In this document: positions 11,978-19,952 of the stretch, piece after piece
Position numbering within the stretch: the stretch's first letter is position 1
How the letters are laid out: each line of letters begins with the position of its first letter
Origin: Martelella lutilitoris
GTDB lineage: Bacteria > Pseudomonadota > Alphaproteobacteria > Rhizobiales > Rhizobiaceae
Reading direction: 5' to 3'
DNA: 64,000 nucleotides
Assembly (NCBI RefSeq): GCF_005924265.1
Contig: NZ_VCLB01000009.1
Coordinates: forward strand, 186,001-250,000
The notes under the pieces: generated by a model
The model's input: the letters and a program-made list of their open reading frames with translations, nothing else
Databases searched by the model: none
What the model was told of the DNA's origin: nothing
Translations under genes and position numbers: made by a program

Positions 11978-13582
11978 ATGCCGACGATCAAGGATGAGAC
12001 ATATGAACTTCTGCGGCAGCTCGGTCTGACAACGATTGTCGGGAATCCGGGCTCGACCGAGGAGCCTTTTCTTGCAGATTTTCCCGATGATTTCGAATAT
12101 GTGCTCGCACTCCAGGAGACCAATGTCGTCGCGATCGCTGACGGGCTGTCACAGAGCCTGCGAAAGCCGGTCGTGGCAAACATCCACACCGGCGCGGGCC
12201 TTGGCAATGCAATGGGTGCGGTGCTGACCGCCTACCAGAACAAGACGCCTCTCATTATCACCGCCGGGCAGCAGACGCGGGACATGCTTCTTTTGGAGCC
12301 TCTGCTGACCAATATAGACGCCGCCCAGATGCCGCGCCCCTGGGTCAAATGGTCCTATGAACCGAGTCGCGCGGAGGATGTGCCAGCGGCCTTCATGCGG
12401 GCTCTGGCCGTAGCGATGCAGCCTCCAATGGGCCCTGTGTTCCTTTCGCTTCCCCTTGATGACTGGAACAAGGAGGCGACGTTCCCGGCCGTCGTTCGAA
12501 GTGTAGCGACGCGCCAGGCCGGCGACCCGGAACGGGTTTCCAAATTTGCCAATACGATCAATGACAGCCGGAATCCGGTCGTCTTATATGGCGCCGATCT
12601 GGCGCGAAGCCAAGCGTGGGAGGCTGGAGTTTTGTTCGCCGAGAAATTGGGGGCGCCCGTCTGGACAACTCCGTTCTGCGAGCGCACCCCATTTCCGGAA
12701 ACCCACAAGCAATATGCTGGGGTACTGCCTGCGGCAATCGGGCCGTTGTCGTCGAAACTCGAAGGCCACGATCTGGTGATCGTGGTCGGAGCTCCGGTAT
12801 TCCGCTATTATCCTTATGTCTCGGGCGACTACCTGCCGGCAGAAGCCAGGCTGCTCCAGGTCACCGACGATCCAGACATGGCTGGCAAGGCTGCTGTCGG
12901 AGACAGCTTGCTATGCGATGCCAAGCTTTTCCTTGACGCGGTGCTACCGCAGATCGACAAAAGACCCTTGAAGAGTTCCGCGCCGCTTCGCGCTGCTCCC
13001 GAACCTGCCAGTCTCGAAGAACTACCCCTCACGCCGCCCGCGGTGATGTCGACCCTCGCATCTCTGATGCCGCAGGATTATGTCCTGGTCGAAGAGTGCC
13101 CTTCCATGGTGGCGGAAATGCAGAACCGGTTGCGTATCGACAAGCCGGACTGCTTCTACACCTTTGCTTCGGGAGGATTGGGCTGGGGGCTTCCGGCCGC
13201 TGTCGGACTCGCACTTGGCGAACGGGAGAGCGGACGGAACCGGCCCGTTGTGTGCCTAATGGGCGATGGTTCCTTCCAGTATTCGATTCAGGGGCTTTAC
13301 ACCAGCGCGCAGCAGAATACGCATCTGATCTATGTAGTGCTTCAAAACCATGAATATGGAATCCTGAAAGAATTCGCAGATCTTGAACACACCCCCAACG
13401 TACCGGGGCTCGATCTGCCCGGCATTGACATCGCCTCCTTGGCGCGCGGCTATGGTCCGAAGACAACTGCTGTCTCGAACACAGGCGAACTTGAGGCTGC
13501 GTTCCGACAGGCCCTTGATTACAAGGGAGCAAGCGTCATTGTTGTAGAGATGAGCACCAAGCTCGGATCCTTGTTGGGTTGA
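11978..13582 (+). CDS. mdlC: Benzoylformate decarboxylase (ThDP-dependent)
   Basis: 534 residues, close to the length of Pseudomonas MdlC. It would decarboxylate benzoylformate (phenylglyoxylate) to benzaldehyde in the mandelate pathway. Visible are GNPGSTEEPFL (active-site Ser and the ThDP-activating Glu), the catalytic His in NIHTGAGLGNAMG and the ThDP/Mg motif beginning GDGSFQYS and ending with LQNHEYG. The start is set by GGGAGG at 11965-11970. No other mandelate-pathway gene is adjacent, so its physiological 2-ketoacid may differ. An IS element begins about 30 bp after its stop. Confidence 0.9.
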   Translation: MPTIKDETYELLRQLGLTTIVGNPGSTEEPFLADFPDDFEYVLALQETNVVAIADGLSQSLRKPVVANIHTGAGLGNAMGAVLTAYQNKTPLIITAGQQTRDMLLLEPLLTNIDAAQMPRPWVKWSYEPSRAEDVPAAFMRALAVAMQPPMGPVFLSLPLDDWNKEATFPAVVRSVATRQAGDPERVSKFANTINDSRNPVVLYGADLARSQAWEAGVLFAEKLGAPVWTTPFCERTPFPETHKQYAGVLPAAIGPLSSKLEGHDLVIVVGAPVFRYYPYVSGDYLPAEARLLQVTDDPDMAGKAAVGDSLLCDAKLFLDAVLPQIDKRPLKSSAPLRAAPEPASLEELPLTPPAVMSTLASLMPQDYVLVEECPSMVAEMQNRLRIDKPDCFYTFASGGLGWGLPAAVGLALGERESGRNRPVVCLMGDGSFQYSIQGLYTSAQQNTHLIYVVLQNHEYGILKEFADLEHTPNVPGLDLPGIDIASLARGYGPKTTAVSNTGELEAAFRQALDYKGASVIVVEMSTKLGSLLG

Positions 13583-13613
13583 AGCCGGTCTCAGTTGCAG
13601 TGCGCTCATTTAT

Positions 13614-13640
13614 TGGACCGCCGGATGTTGGATTTTCCGG
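13614..13640 (+). repeat. IS terminal inverted repeat (OrfB end)
   Basis: Contains GGACCG, TGTTGGA and TTTTCCGG, matching the complement of 14784-14813. Confidence 0.7.
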
Positions 13641-13646
13641 CTTTGA

Positions 13647-14459
13647 TCACGATGGCGGGCTGGCGGCGCCACGGGGATTATGCAACGCGATCGGGACGTT
13701 GTATCCGATCGCCGAATGAGGACGATCCTCATTGTAGTGTCTACGCCAATCCTCCAGCTTTTCGCGCGCATCCGCAAGGGTCATGAACCAGTTCGCATTC
13801 AGGCATTCCGAACGCAGCTTGCTGTTAAAGGCTTCGATAAAGCCATTATCGGTCGGCTTGCCAGGCCGCGAGAAGTCCAGCGTGACCTTGTTCACGTAGG
13901 CCCACAAATCGAGGTCGCGGGAGATGAATTCGCTACCATTGTCGACCCGTATCGTTTTCGGATAGCCGCCTTTCTGGCAGATTCGCTCTAGAGTTTGCAC
14001 CACATCCTCACCGCGATAGGTAAAGCGCGGGTCGGTTGCCGGGCTGAAGCGGGAATGGATATCCACGATGGTCAGGATTCGCAGCTTCTTGCCCGCCGCG
14101 AACTGATCATGAACAAAGTCCATCGCCCATATATCGTTCGGCCCTATGGCCTCCTGGCGATCCTCGCGCAGCTTTGCCTTCACCCGGCGCTTCGGGTGCT
14201 TGTTCCTGAGCTGAAGCCCTAACGCCTTGTAAATCCTGCGGGTCTTCTTGATATTGACCATCCAGCCTTCACGTCGAAGGAGCACGTGAACACGCCGATA
14301 GCCAAACCGGACGCGTGTCTCGCATATCTCCTTGATCCGTCTTTCAAGAGCGGCCTGACCGATGCGACGGGACTTGTAATGGTAGGTCGAGGTGTCGAAC
14401 GTCAGAACCTTGCAGGCCCGCCTGATCGACACCCCCCAATCCACCAGCATCCCATCCAC
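13647..14459 (-). CDS. IS3-family transposase OrfB (DDE integrase core)
   Basis: 270 residues from the GTG at 14459. The N-terminal HTH_21-like region (GVSIRRACKVLTFDTSTYHYKSRR) is followed by the integrase catalytic core: first Asp in IWAMDFVHD, second Asp in IRVDNGSEF and Glu in NGFIEAFNSK, spaced as in IS3 enzymes, plus the C-terminal HYNEDRPHSAIGY. In this family OrfB is normally made as an OrfAB fusion by -1 frameshifting. All catalytic residues are present. The frame stays open upstream of 14459, so the GTG start is only nominal. Confidence 0.92.
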   Translation of the reverse strand: MDGMLVDWGVSIRRACKVLTFDTSTYHYKSRRIGQAALERRIKEICETRVRFGYRRVHVLLRREGWMVNIKKTRRIYKALGLQLRNKHPKRRVKAKLREDRQEAIGPNDIWAMDFVHDQFAAGKKLRILTIVDIHSRFSPATDPRFTYRGEDVVQTLERICQKGGYPKTIRVDNGSEFISRDLDLWAYVNKVTLDFSRPGKPTDNGFIEAFNSKLRSECLNANWFMTLADAREKLEDWRRHYNEDRPHSAIGYNVPIALHNPRGAASPPS

Positions 14460-14751
14460 AAGCTTGCGCGTTCGGGCAGGCCTTAAAGCTTTCGGCGGAT
14501 GACATGCCTCGAAGCATCTCGCGGTCCAGCGTCAGGTCCGCCACGATCCGCTTCAGTTTCGCATTCTCATCTTCCAAAGCCTTCAGCCGGCGCATCTCGT
14601 CAGGCAGCAGACCCGCGTATTTTTTCTTCCAGTTGAAATAGGTCGCCTGACTGATCCCGGACTTGCGGCAAACCTCCGCCACAGGCACACCGTCATCCCC
14701 CTGCTTCAGAATAAACGCCTTCTGGGCGTCTGAAAACTTCGATGCCTTCAT
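14344..14751 (-). CDS. IS3-family OrfA (helix-turn-helix, leucine zipper)
   Basis: Begins MKASKFSDAQKAFIL with the HTH AEVCRKSGISQATYFNWKKK and the coiled coil MRRLKALEDENAKLKRIVADL, both typical of IS3 OrfA. Relatives end soon after LDREML with DVIRRKL; here the equivalent bases are present but out of frame by an indel near 14490-14510, so the frame runs on to 14344, giving 135 residues and a long overlap with orfB. The indel may impair OrfAB formation. Confidence 0.85.
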   Translation of the reverse strand: MKASKFSDAQKAFILKQGDDGVPVAEVCRKSGISQATYFNWKKKYAGLLPDEMRRLKALEDENAKLKRIVADLTLDREMLRGMSSAESFKACPNAQACGWDAGGLGGVDQAGLQGSDVRHLDLPLQVPSHRSGRS

Positions 14752-14783
14752 CGCTTCCACTCCTTCTCCCAGCCGGAAAAATA

Positions 14784-14813
14784 CCGCGGAAAACTCCAAC
14801 AGCAAACGGTCCA
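14784..14813 (-). repeat. IS terminal inverted repeat (OrfA end)
   Basis: On the minus strand reads TGGACCG, then TGTTGGA and TTTTCCG, mirroring 13614-13640. Confidence 0.7.
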
Positions 14814-15009
14814 GTTCTCAGGGGGCAGAGCAAAAGTTTCGCGTTACCCTTTGGCGGGATGGTACTTTTCGCAACGCGTCGAAACGAGAAAAGCGCCGAG
14901 CTTTGCCGTTCGTTTCAGCAGCGAAGAAGGGACATATGAACGTAACCGAGCGGATCTGCATCGCGGGGACACGCATCCAGGTATCGGGCTCGCCTTGTCT
15001 GACAAATGA

Positions 15010-15873
15010 TCAACGAAGATTGGCTTTCAGGAACGTGTCCATCGTCACCGGTGGTCGGCCAAGAATTTCGGCCAGGGTGCCATCAACCGCGGCGAATTCT
15101 CCCGCGCGTGCAGCACGATAATAGCCCATGGCTACGGCGATGGCGCCTGGCGGAAGGCCGGCATTCCGCAGTCTCGTTTCCATTTCATGCTCGCTCGTGA
15201 GGGTACGCCCGACGGGACGCTCCAAAATTTCGCCCGCAAGCGTGGCCAATTCCGCGAGATCCAGGGCCTGACTGCCGGTCAGAGGCGGGGTTGGCCCGTC
15301 GATAACGGCGTCTCCCGCCATGAGGGCGGCGTCAACGGCGGCCAGGTCGTCATGGGTCGTCCAGGCGACCTTCCCATCCTCCGGCGCGCTCAATTCGCCC
15401 GTTTCAAAGGCGCGCGCATTCATCGCAAGGGCGCTTGCAGCGTAGAAGCCGTGGCGAAGCGCGGTCCAGCGGAGTTTCGAGTCCGCCAGCATCTTCTCGG
15501 TGGCGGCATGGGTCCTGCCGGGAGGAAACTGAGAGGTCGGGGAGCTCGCCACCTGGCTTGTGTAGAAGACACGTTCAACGCCCAGTTCGCGCGCGACAGC
15601 AATCGCCGTCGCGTGCTGCTTCAGCGGATCGCCGCCCGTTGCGGCCGCATTCGAGGAGACGAGCAGCAGACGTTCGACGCCCTGCCAGGCAAACCGCAGG
15701 CTGTCGGCGTCATCGTAATCGCCCTGGCGCACACGAACGCCGGCCGCCTTCAGATCCGAGACCGTTTCGGGATCGCGGACGCTGATGCCTATCCTTTCAG
15801 CGGGCACGTGATGAAGAAGACTATTCACAACCTTGCGGCCGAGTTGGCCCGAGGCGCCGGTGATGATCAGCAT
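15010..15873 (-). CDS. NmrA-like NAD(P)H-binding oxidoreductase (QorB-type)
   Basis: 287 residues, the length of NAD(P)H:quinone oxidoreductase 2 (QorB/YtfG). The Rossmann dinucleotide motif is TGASGQLGRKVV at the N-terminus; LLLVSSNAA and VFYTSQVASSP follow as in this atypical short-chain dehydrogenase group. It likely reduces quinones or senses the NADPH ratio. It is divergent from a LysR regulator 118 bp away, a common arrangement in which the regulator controls the oxidoreductase. Confidence 0.85.
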   Translation of the reverse strand: MLIITGASGQLGRKVVNSLLHHVPAERIGISVRDPETVSDLKAAGVRVRQGDYDDADSLRFAWQGVERLLLVSSNAAATGGDPLKQHATAIAVARELGVERVFYTSQVASSPTSQFPPGRTHAATEKMLADSKLRWTALRHGFYAASALAMNARAFETGELSAPEDGKVAWTTHDDLAAVDAALMAGDAVIDGPTPPLTGSQALDLAELATLAGEILERPVGRTLTSEHEMETRLRNAGLPPGAIAVAMGYYRAARAGEFAAVDGTLAEILGRPPVTMDTFLKANLR

Positions 15874-15962
15874 AAGGTTTCTCCTGAACTTGATTTGTGG
15901 GCGGGCGCAACCGCCGCTTCATCTTCGGGAGACAAACTGGCTGTTCTCATTAACTTTGATAA

Positions 15963-15977
15963 TCCAATATTTTTGGA
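15963..15977. promoter_or_regulatory. Candidate LysR-type operator
   Basis: Dyad TCCAATATTTTTGGA, a perfect TCCAA/TTGGA inverted repeat with a 5-bp AT centre, lies between the divergent oxidoreductase and LysR genes, 15 bp before the LysR start. Confidence 0.5.
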
Positions 15978-15991
15978 ATAGACTGTTCTCC

Positions 15992-17143
15992 ATGAAGAAC
16001 AATGTTTCCCCTGACGACCCGCAGGTCTTTCTGACGGTCCTCACCGAAGGCGGGTTCCGCGCCGCGGCCGGTCGCCTCGGTGTTGCTCCGTCAAAGGTCA
16101 GCACGACGATTGCGCGGCTCGAACAGCAGCTTGGCGTGCCGCTTCTTCTGCGCACGACCCGCAGCGTCAGGGCGACGGAGCAGGGACAGGCGCTGGCCGA
16201 GCGCGTTGCGCCCCTCCTGTCTGAGGTGAATGCGGCCGTGATGGAAACGGCAAATTCCAAAAACCTCGTGCGGGGACGATTGAAACTCAATGTACCGGGT
16301 GCTGTGATGCCTGATGTCCTGCCGCCGCTGCTCGGCGATTTTCAGCGCCGTCATCCGGCAGTGGAGGTCGAGCGCGTCGTGGAAAACGACCTTGTCGATA
16401 TCATCGCGGCAGGCTGCGACGCAGGCATCCTCTATGGCGCCCATCTGGAGAAGGACATGATCTCAACTCGGGTCGGGCCCCGCGTCCAGCAGGTCGCGCT
16501 CGCCGCGTCGCCCGGTTATCTCGCCGAACGCGAACATCCGCGAAGGCCCGCCGACCTCCTGCGCCACGACGCCATCCGCTATCGCTTGCTGAGCGGGCGG
16601 CTTCTGCCCTGGGTGTTGAAGGACGGCGACCAGACTGTCGAAATAGAGGCCATCACGCGGCTTACATTGAGTGTGAACGCCTTGAATACCGGTCTCGCCA
16701 TTGCCCGAAACGGATTGGGCATTATCGGCGCGTTCCGTAGCTGGCTTGAAACCGATTTCGCCGACGGAACGCTTGTTCCGGTTCTCCAGGACCACTGGAC
16801 AAAACAGGACGGGCCGCGCCTGTATTATCCGAGCCGTCACGCTTCGGCCCCGCTAAGGGCCTTCATCGAGACCTGCCAGAGTTCTTCACGACAGAATTGC
16901 CGCCTCCGCCCGGAAGAGAAAACCGCTGCCCGTTCGGCGCAGGCCCACATAGGGCATGGTGACGAAGCAGACCACAGCGAACGCAAGTCCGACCTCCGCG
17001 CCGCCGACAAACCAGCCAATCTTTTTCGATTGCGGGCACTGAAGATAGCCTGTCTCGCTTCGCAGGCGGATCTGGACACGCAGGCATGTCGTCGAGGTGT
17101 ATCGGGCGGAGCATGCGCGTATCGCGATGTATATCCTTGCTGA
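15992..17143 (+). CDS. LysR-family transcriptional regulator with aberrant C-terminus
   Basis: ATG 15992 starts the usual LysR N-terminus: winged HTH with GGFRAAAGRLGVAPSKVSTTIARLEQQLGVPLLLRTTRSV (residues about 15-55). The LysR substrate-binding domain runs to about residue 300 (APLRAFIETCQ). LysR proteins normally end there, but the frame continues for some 80 low-complexity, Arg/Ala-rich residues to 17143, suggesting a lost stop codon or small indel near 16880. The partner gene is probably the divergent QorB-like oxidoreductase. The weak ribosome-binding site suggests low expression. Confidence 0.85.
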   Translation: MKNNVSPDDPQVFLTVLTEGGFRAAAGRLGVAPSKVSTTIARLEQQLGVPLLLRTTRSVRATEQGQALAERVAPLLSEVNAAVMETANSKNLVRGRLKLNVPGAVMPDVLPPLLGDFQRRHPAVEVERVVENDLVDIIAAGCDAGILYGAHLEKDMISTRVGPRVQQVALAASPGYLAEREHPRRPADLLRHDAIRYRLLSGRLLPWVLKDGDQTVEIEAITRLTLSVNALNTGLAIARNGLGIIGAFRSWLETDFADGTLVPVLQDHWTKQDGPRLYYPSRHASAPLRAFIETCQSSSRQNCRLRPEEKTAARSAQAHIGHGDEADHSERKSDLRAADKPANLFRLRALKIACLASQADLDTQACRRGVSGGACAYRDVYPC

Positions 17144-17246
17144 AATTGATGGTCTACTATTCGCGGGAAAAGACAGGGGGGCTGGAGGGTAGCATTGAAG
17201 GGCAACCCGAAATTCACCAATATCCAAATCGAAGACGGGGTTTCCG

Positions 17247-18350
17247 ATGAAATACGCTCTTGCAGCAATCGCCATTCTGGCCGCAACGCCAGCCTTTGCC
17301 AATGACCCTCTGCTGGATGACGCGGTCGAATTCACAGGCCAGATTTTCCATCTCGACACCGGTGTTCCCGGGCTCGTCATCGCCGCCGTACGCGGCGACT
17401 CAAGCGCGGTGTTCGGCTTTGGAGAGGTCGCCAAGGGCAGCGGCCGGGAGCCGGACGCCGACACGGTGATCGGGGTTGGGTCCTTGACGAAGACATTCAC
17501 CGGCCTTTCGCTTGCCTCCCTCGCCGCAAAAGGCACAGTTTCCCTGACGGAGCCCGTCGGGCCGCATGCCGGCGTCGTCGACGCCTTGCCCGAAAAAGAC
17601 GGCCGGCAAATCCGGCTGATCGATCTCGCCACGCATTCGAGCGGCCTGCCGCGCGAGCTCGCGACTGTCGACGGCGCTGAGAAATACAGCGATGCATCCT
17701 TCGCAGCCAATCTTGCGGATAGTCCGCTGCTCTTTGCCCCGGGCAGCGGCGTTCTATACTCGAATGTCGGCTTCGATGTCCTGGCAATGTCGCTCGCCAA
17801 CATTGCCGCAGAGCCCTATTCGGACCTACTGAAGTCAGAAGTCCTCGATCGCATCGGCCTCATGTCCACCGGCTATCCCCGCCCCGAGGGCGAAAATGCC
17901 ATGGTCGGCTATGACTGGAACGGCAATGAAATTGATCCGGGCGACCCGATCGCAAACAGGTACGGCGCGTCCGGTCTTTATACCACGGCCAATGACATGT
18001 TGCAGTATCTGCGGTGGAACCTTGATCAGTTTGGCGAGGACGATGCGGAGGTCCGCGCCCTCAGCCACGCAGCCTGGCTGATCCGCGACGGGCTCGAACC
18101 GGTCTACGGCATGGATGAGTCCGGCCACATGAACGCCATGGGGCTTGGATGGGTCATCATGATGCCCGAAGGAGAACGGCCGCTGATCATCCAGAAGGCC
18201 GGGGGCACCAACGGCGTCTTCAGCTATCTCGCCTTTGCGCCGTCGCGCGGCGTCGGGGTTTTCATCGCCATCAACCAGTTCAAGTTTTCCGCCAGCACGG
18301 AAATGGCTCATATCGTCAACGATCTGATCACGATGCTCGCGCCACGCTGA
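17247..18350 (+). CDS. Secreted serine hydrolase, class C beta-lactamase/AmpH-like
   Basis: 367 residues with a signal peptide ending PAFA-ND, so periplasmic. The class C/penicillin-binding fold is shown by the nucleophile SLTK (about residue 82, in GVGSLTKTFTGL), YSN (about 173, in VLYSNVGFD) and a late KAGG in place of KTG (QKAGGTNGVFSY). Such enzymes are D,D-peptidases (AmpH-like), esterases or weak beta-lactamases; peptidoglycan turnover is the likeliest role. No ampR-type regulator is adjacent. Confidence 0.85.
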   Translation: MKYALAAIAILAATPAFANDPLLDDAVEFTGQIFHLDTGVPGLVIAAVRGDSSAVFGFGEVAKGSGREPDADTVIGVGSLTKTFTGLSLASLAAKGTVSLTEPVGPHAGVVDALPEKDGRQIRLIDLATHSSGLPRELATVDGAEKYSDASFAANLADSPLLFAPGSGVLYSNVGFDVLAMSLANIAAEPYSDLLKSEVLDRIGLMSTGYPRPEGENAMVGYDWNGNEIDPGDPIANRYGASGLYTTANDMLQYLRWNLDQFGEDDAEVRALSHAAWLIRDGLEPVYGMDESGHMNAMGLGWVIMMPEGERPLIIQKAGGTNGVFSYLAFAPSRGVGVFIAINQFKFSASTEMAHIVNDLITMLAPR

Positions 18351-18676
18351 CCTGCGCCGGACAGTAAAACTCAAGCAGGCACCCGGCGACAGGGAAAGAA
18401 GCGCATGAGGAAGCAAGGCCATGCAGGCCAATGCATCCCGGCATTCCTGCGGATTGCGCTCGATCATGGCGAGGAACGGGACCAGGCCGAGCCGAAGCGC
18501 GGCAACAAGACTGACGAAGGTTATCGCGGTGCAAATTGCTCCGTCCGAAATTCCTTCAATGGCCTTGTTTCAAACGCAACTTCGACCGGCCGGTCCCTGA
18601 ACCGGCGCGTAAGTTCGCCCTCCCCGATCAGGCTCCAGAGGCAGGTGCCCTTCACATCTTCATGGCTTAACTCTGC
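18351..18676. other. Intergenic region, nothing recognised
   Basis: 326 bp between the hydrolase and the exopolysaccharide cluster. Short frames on both strands lack ribosome-binding sites and recognisable motifs. Confidence 0.4.
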
Positions 18677-19951
18677 TTATCGGTTGGCGTTCTCCCGCAT
18701 TTCCCGCGCATGGATGCCGAGCATCATCAATGCCGGCCAGAGGAGATAGGCCTCGATCTCGATGTTTTCGCCGAAGCTCAGCACGATCATGACGAAGACG
18801 ATCGAAAGCGGCAGGCGGCCGCGCGGATGGCGCACGCAATCAACCAACACGATCGCGGTCTGGGCCAGAAGCGGCACCAGCATGGCCAGAAAGCCGGTCA
18901 GGCCTTTGACGAACAACAGGCCATACCAGGTATGGTGCGAGCCGATGGGCATGTATTCCACAAGATGCGGGCCCGGCTGCACGGTGCCGTGGCCGAACCA
19001 GTAGGCCTCCGACCAGCGCTCATAGGCGATGCGCTGCAGCGCTTCGCGCACGCGCGTGCTGTCGGCGCGGGCATTCTTGAAGGCGTAGATGCCGCCCTGG
19101 ATCATGGTGAACACGGCGCCGCCGAAAATCGCCATCAGCGTCGCGAAGGCGGCGGCCATGCGCCAGGCATAGACCTTGGCGATCAACGGCAGCATGCGCG
19201 GTCCGACCGTGCAGACGACAACGCCGACGAGGCTCATGCGCGATTTGGTCAGCACGATCATGGCAAGGCCGGCGACGATGCCGCAAGTCTTCCAGAAGGG
19301 CTGTTTTTCTTCGAGCGCGAACGCGACCATGACAATACCGAGAAGCCCGGCAAAGGGCGACCAGGGCGCATAGAACTGCCAGCGTGGCGTCCAGCTGGAG
19401 GGATCGAGCGTGTAGAAATAGACCGAGAAATATTCAGGTCCCGGCCCGCCCACGGCCTTCAGCGGGGAGACGAAAATACGCTCCGGCAGGCCGATATAGG
19501 GGGCGGCGAACATCATCGGCAGCAGGATCAGCGTCCACAGCCCGATCACGCACTGGCCGCGGACGATGACCTCGCGCCGCACCTGCAGCACCGCGCCGGC
19601 GAGCGGAAACAGCGCCAGCAGCGCCCAGCCCTTGGCCCAGCCGATGCTGGACTTGATGGTCTGTTTCAGGCCGAGCCCCCACTGAAGATGCCCGCCCCAG
19701 AGCGCCACCAGCATGACCAGCATGCCGGCAATCCACAGCCAGACGATGAGCGGCACCGGTCCCGCCGGCCTCAGCGAAGGCCGCAGCGCAGGGCCGAAAT
19801 AAAGCGCGATCACGGCGAGCGCGAACAGCGACCAGCCGAGAACCGGGCCGACGACGTAAAGCGCGCCGAAGGCATAGAACAGCCAGGTGAAGACCAGCGT
19901 CTTGTAGACGATGGCCTCCGGGATGTTTTGTGGCCGAAACGACAGGGTCAT
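18677..19951 (-). CDS. O-antigen ligase/Wzy-type polysaccharide polymerase
   Basis: 424 residues from ATG 19951, with about 10-11 hydrophobic segments and a periplasmic loop (residues about 160-215) containing GPGPEYFSVYFYTLDPSSW. The late GSHHTWYGLLFVKGLTGF motif is typical of the Wzy_C/WaaL family, which polymerise lipid-linked repeat units or ligate chains in the periplasm. Its start lies one base after the wzc-like stop (TGA 19955-19953), so the two are translationally coupled. The context of an exopolysaccharide cluster with Wzx and Wza favours polymerase over ligase. Confidence 0.82.
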   Translation of the reverse strand: MTLSFRPQNIPEAIVYKTLVFTWLFYAFGALYVVGPVLGWSLFALAVIALYFGPALRPSLRPAGPVPLIVWLWIAGMLVMLVALWGGHLQWGLGLKQTIKSSIGWAKGWALLALFPLAGAVLQVRREVIVRGQCVIGLWTLILLPMMFAAPYIGLPERIFVSPLKAVGGPGPEYFSVYFYTLDPSSWTPRWQFYAPWSPFAGLLGIVMVAFALEEKQPFWKTCGIVAGLAMIVLTKSRMSLVGVVVCTVGPRMLPLIAKVYAWRMAAAFATLMAIFGGAVFTMIQGGIYAFKNARADSTRVREALQRIAYERWSEAYWFGHGTVQPGPHLVEYMPIGSHHTWYGLLFVKGLTGFLAMLVPLLAQTAIVLVDCVRHPRGRLPLSIVFVMIVLSFGENIEIEAYLLWPALMMLGIHAREMRENANR

Positions 19952-19952
19952 C

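Larger units (their letters stand above)
13614..14813 (-). mobile_element. IS3-family (IS407-like) insertion sequence
   Basis: About 1.2 kb bounded by imperfect inverted repeats. Reading inward, both ends begin TGGACCG and share TGTTGGA and TTTTCCG. It encodes OrfA and OrfB on the minus strand. The outermost bases and any target duplication could not be fixed by eye, so the ends are uncertain by about 10 bp. Confidence 0.82.

Noticed and set aside
16886-17120. Minus-strand frame with a hydrophobic stretch (IGWFVGGAEVGLAFAVVCF) ending near 16886
   Set aside because: No start with a ribosome-binding site, no family recognised; could be a gene remnant but not supportable.
18328-18534. Short minus-strand frames after the serine hydrolase
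   Set aside because: No conserved features or initiation signal seen.
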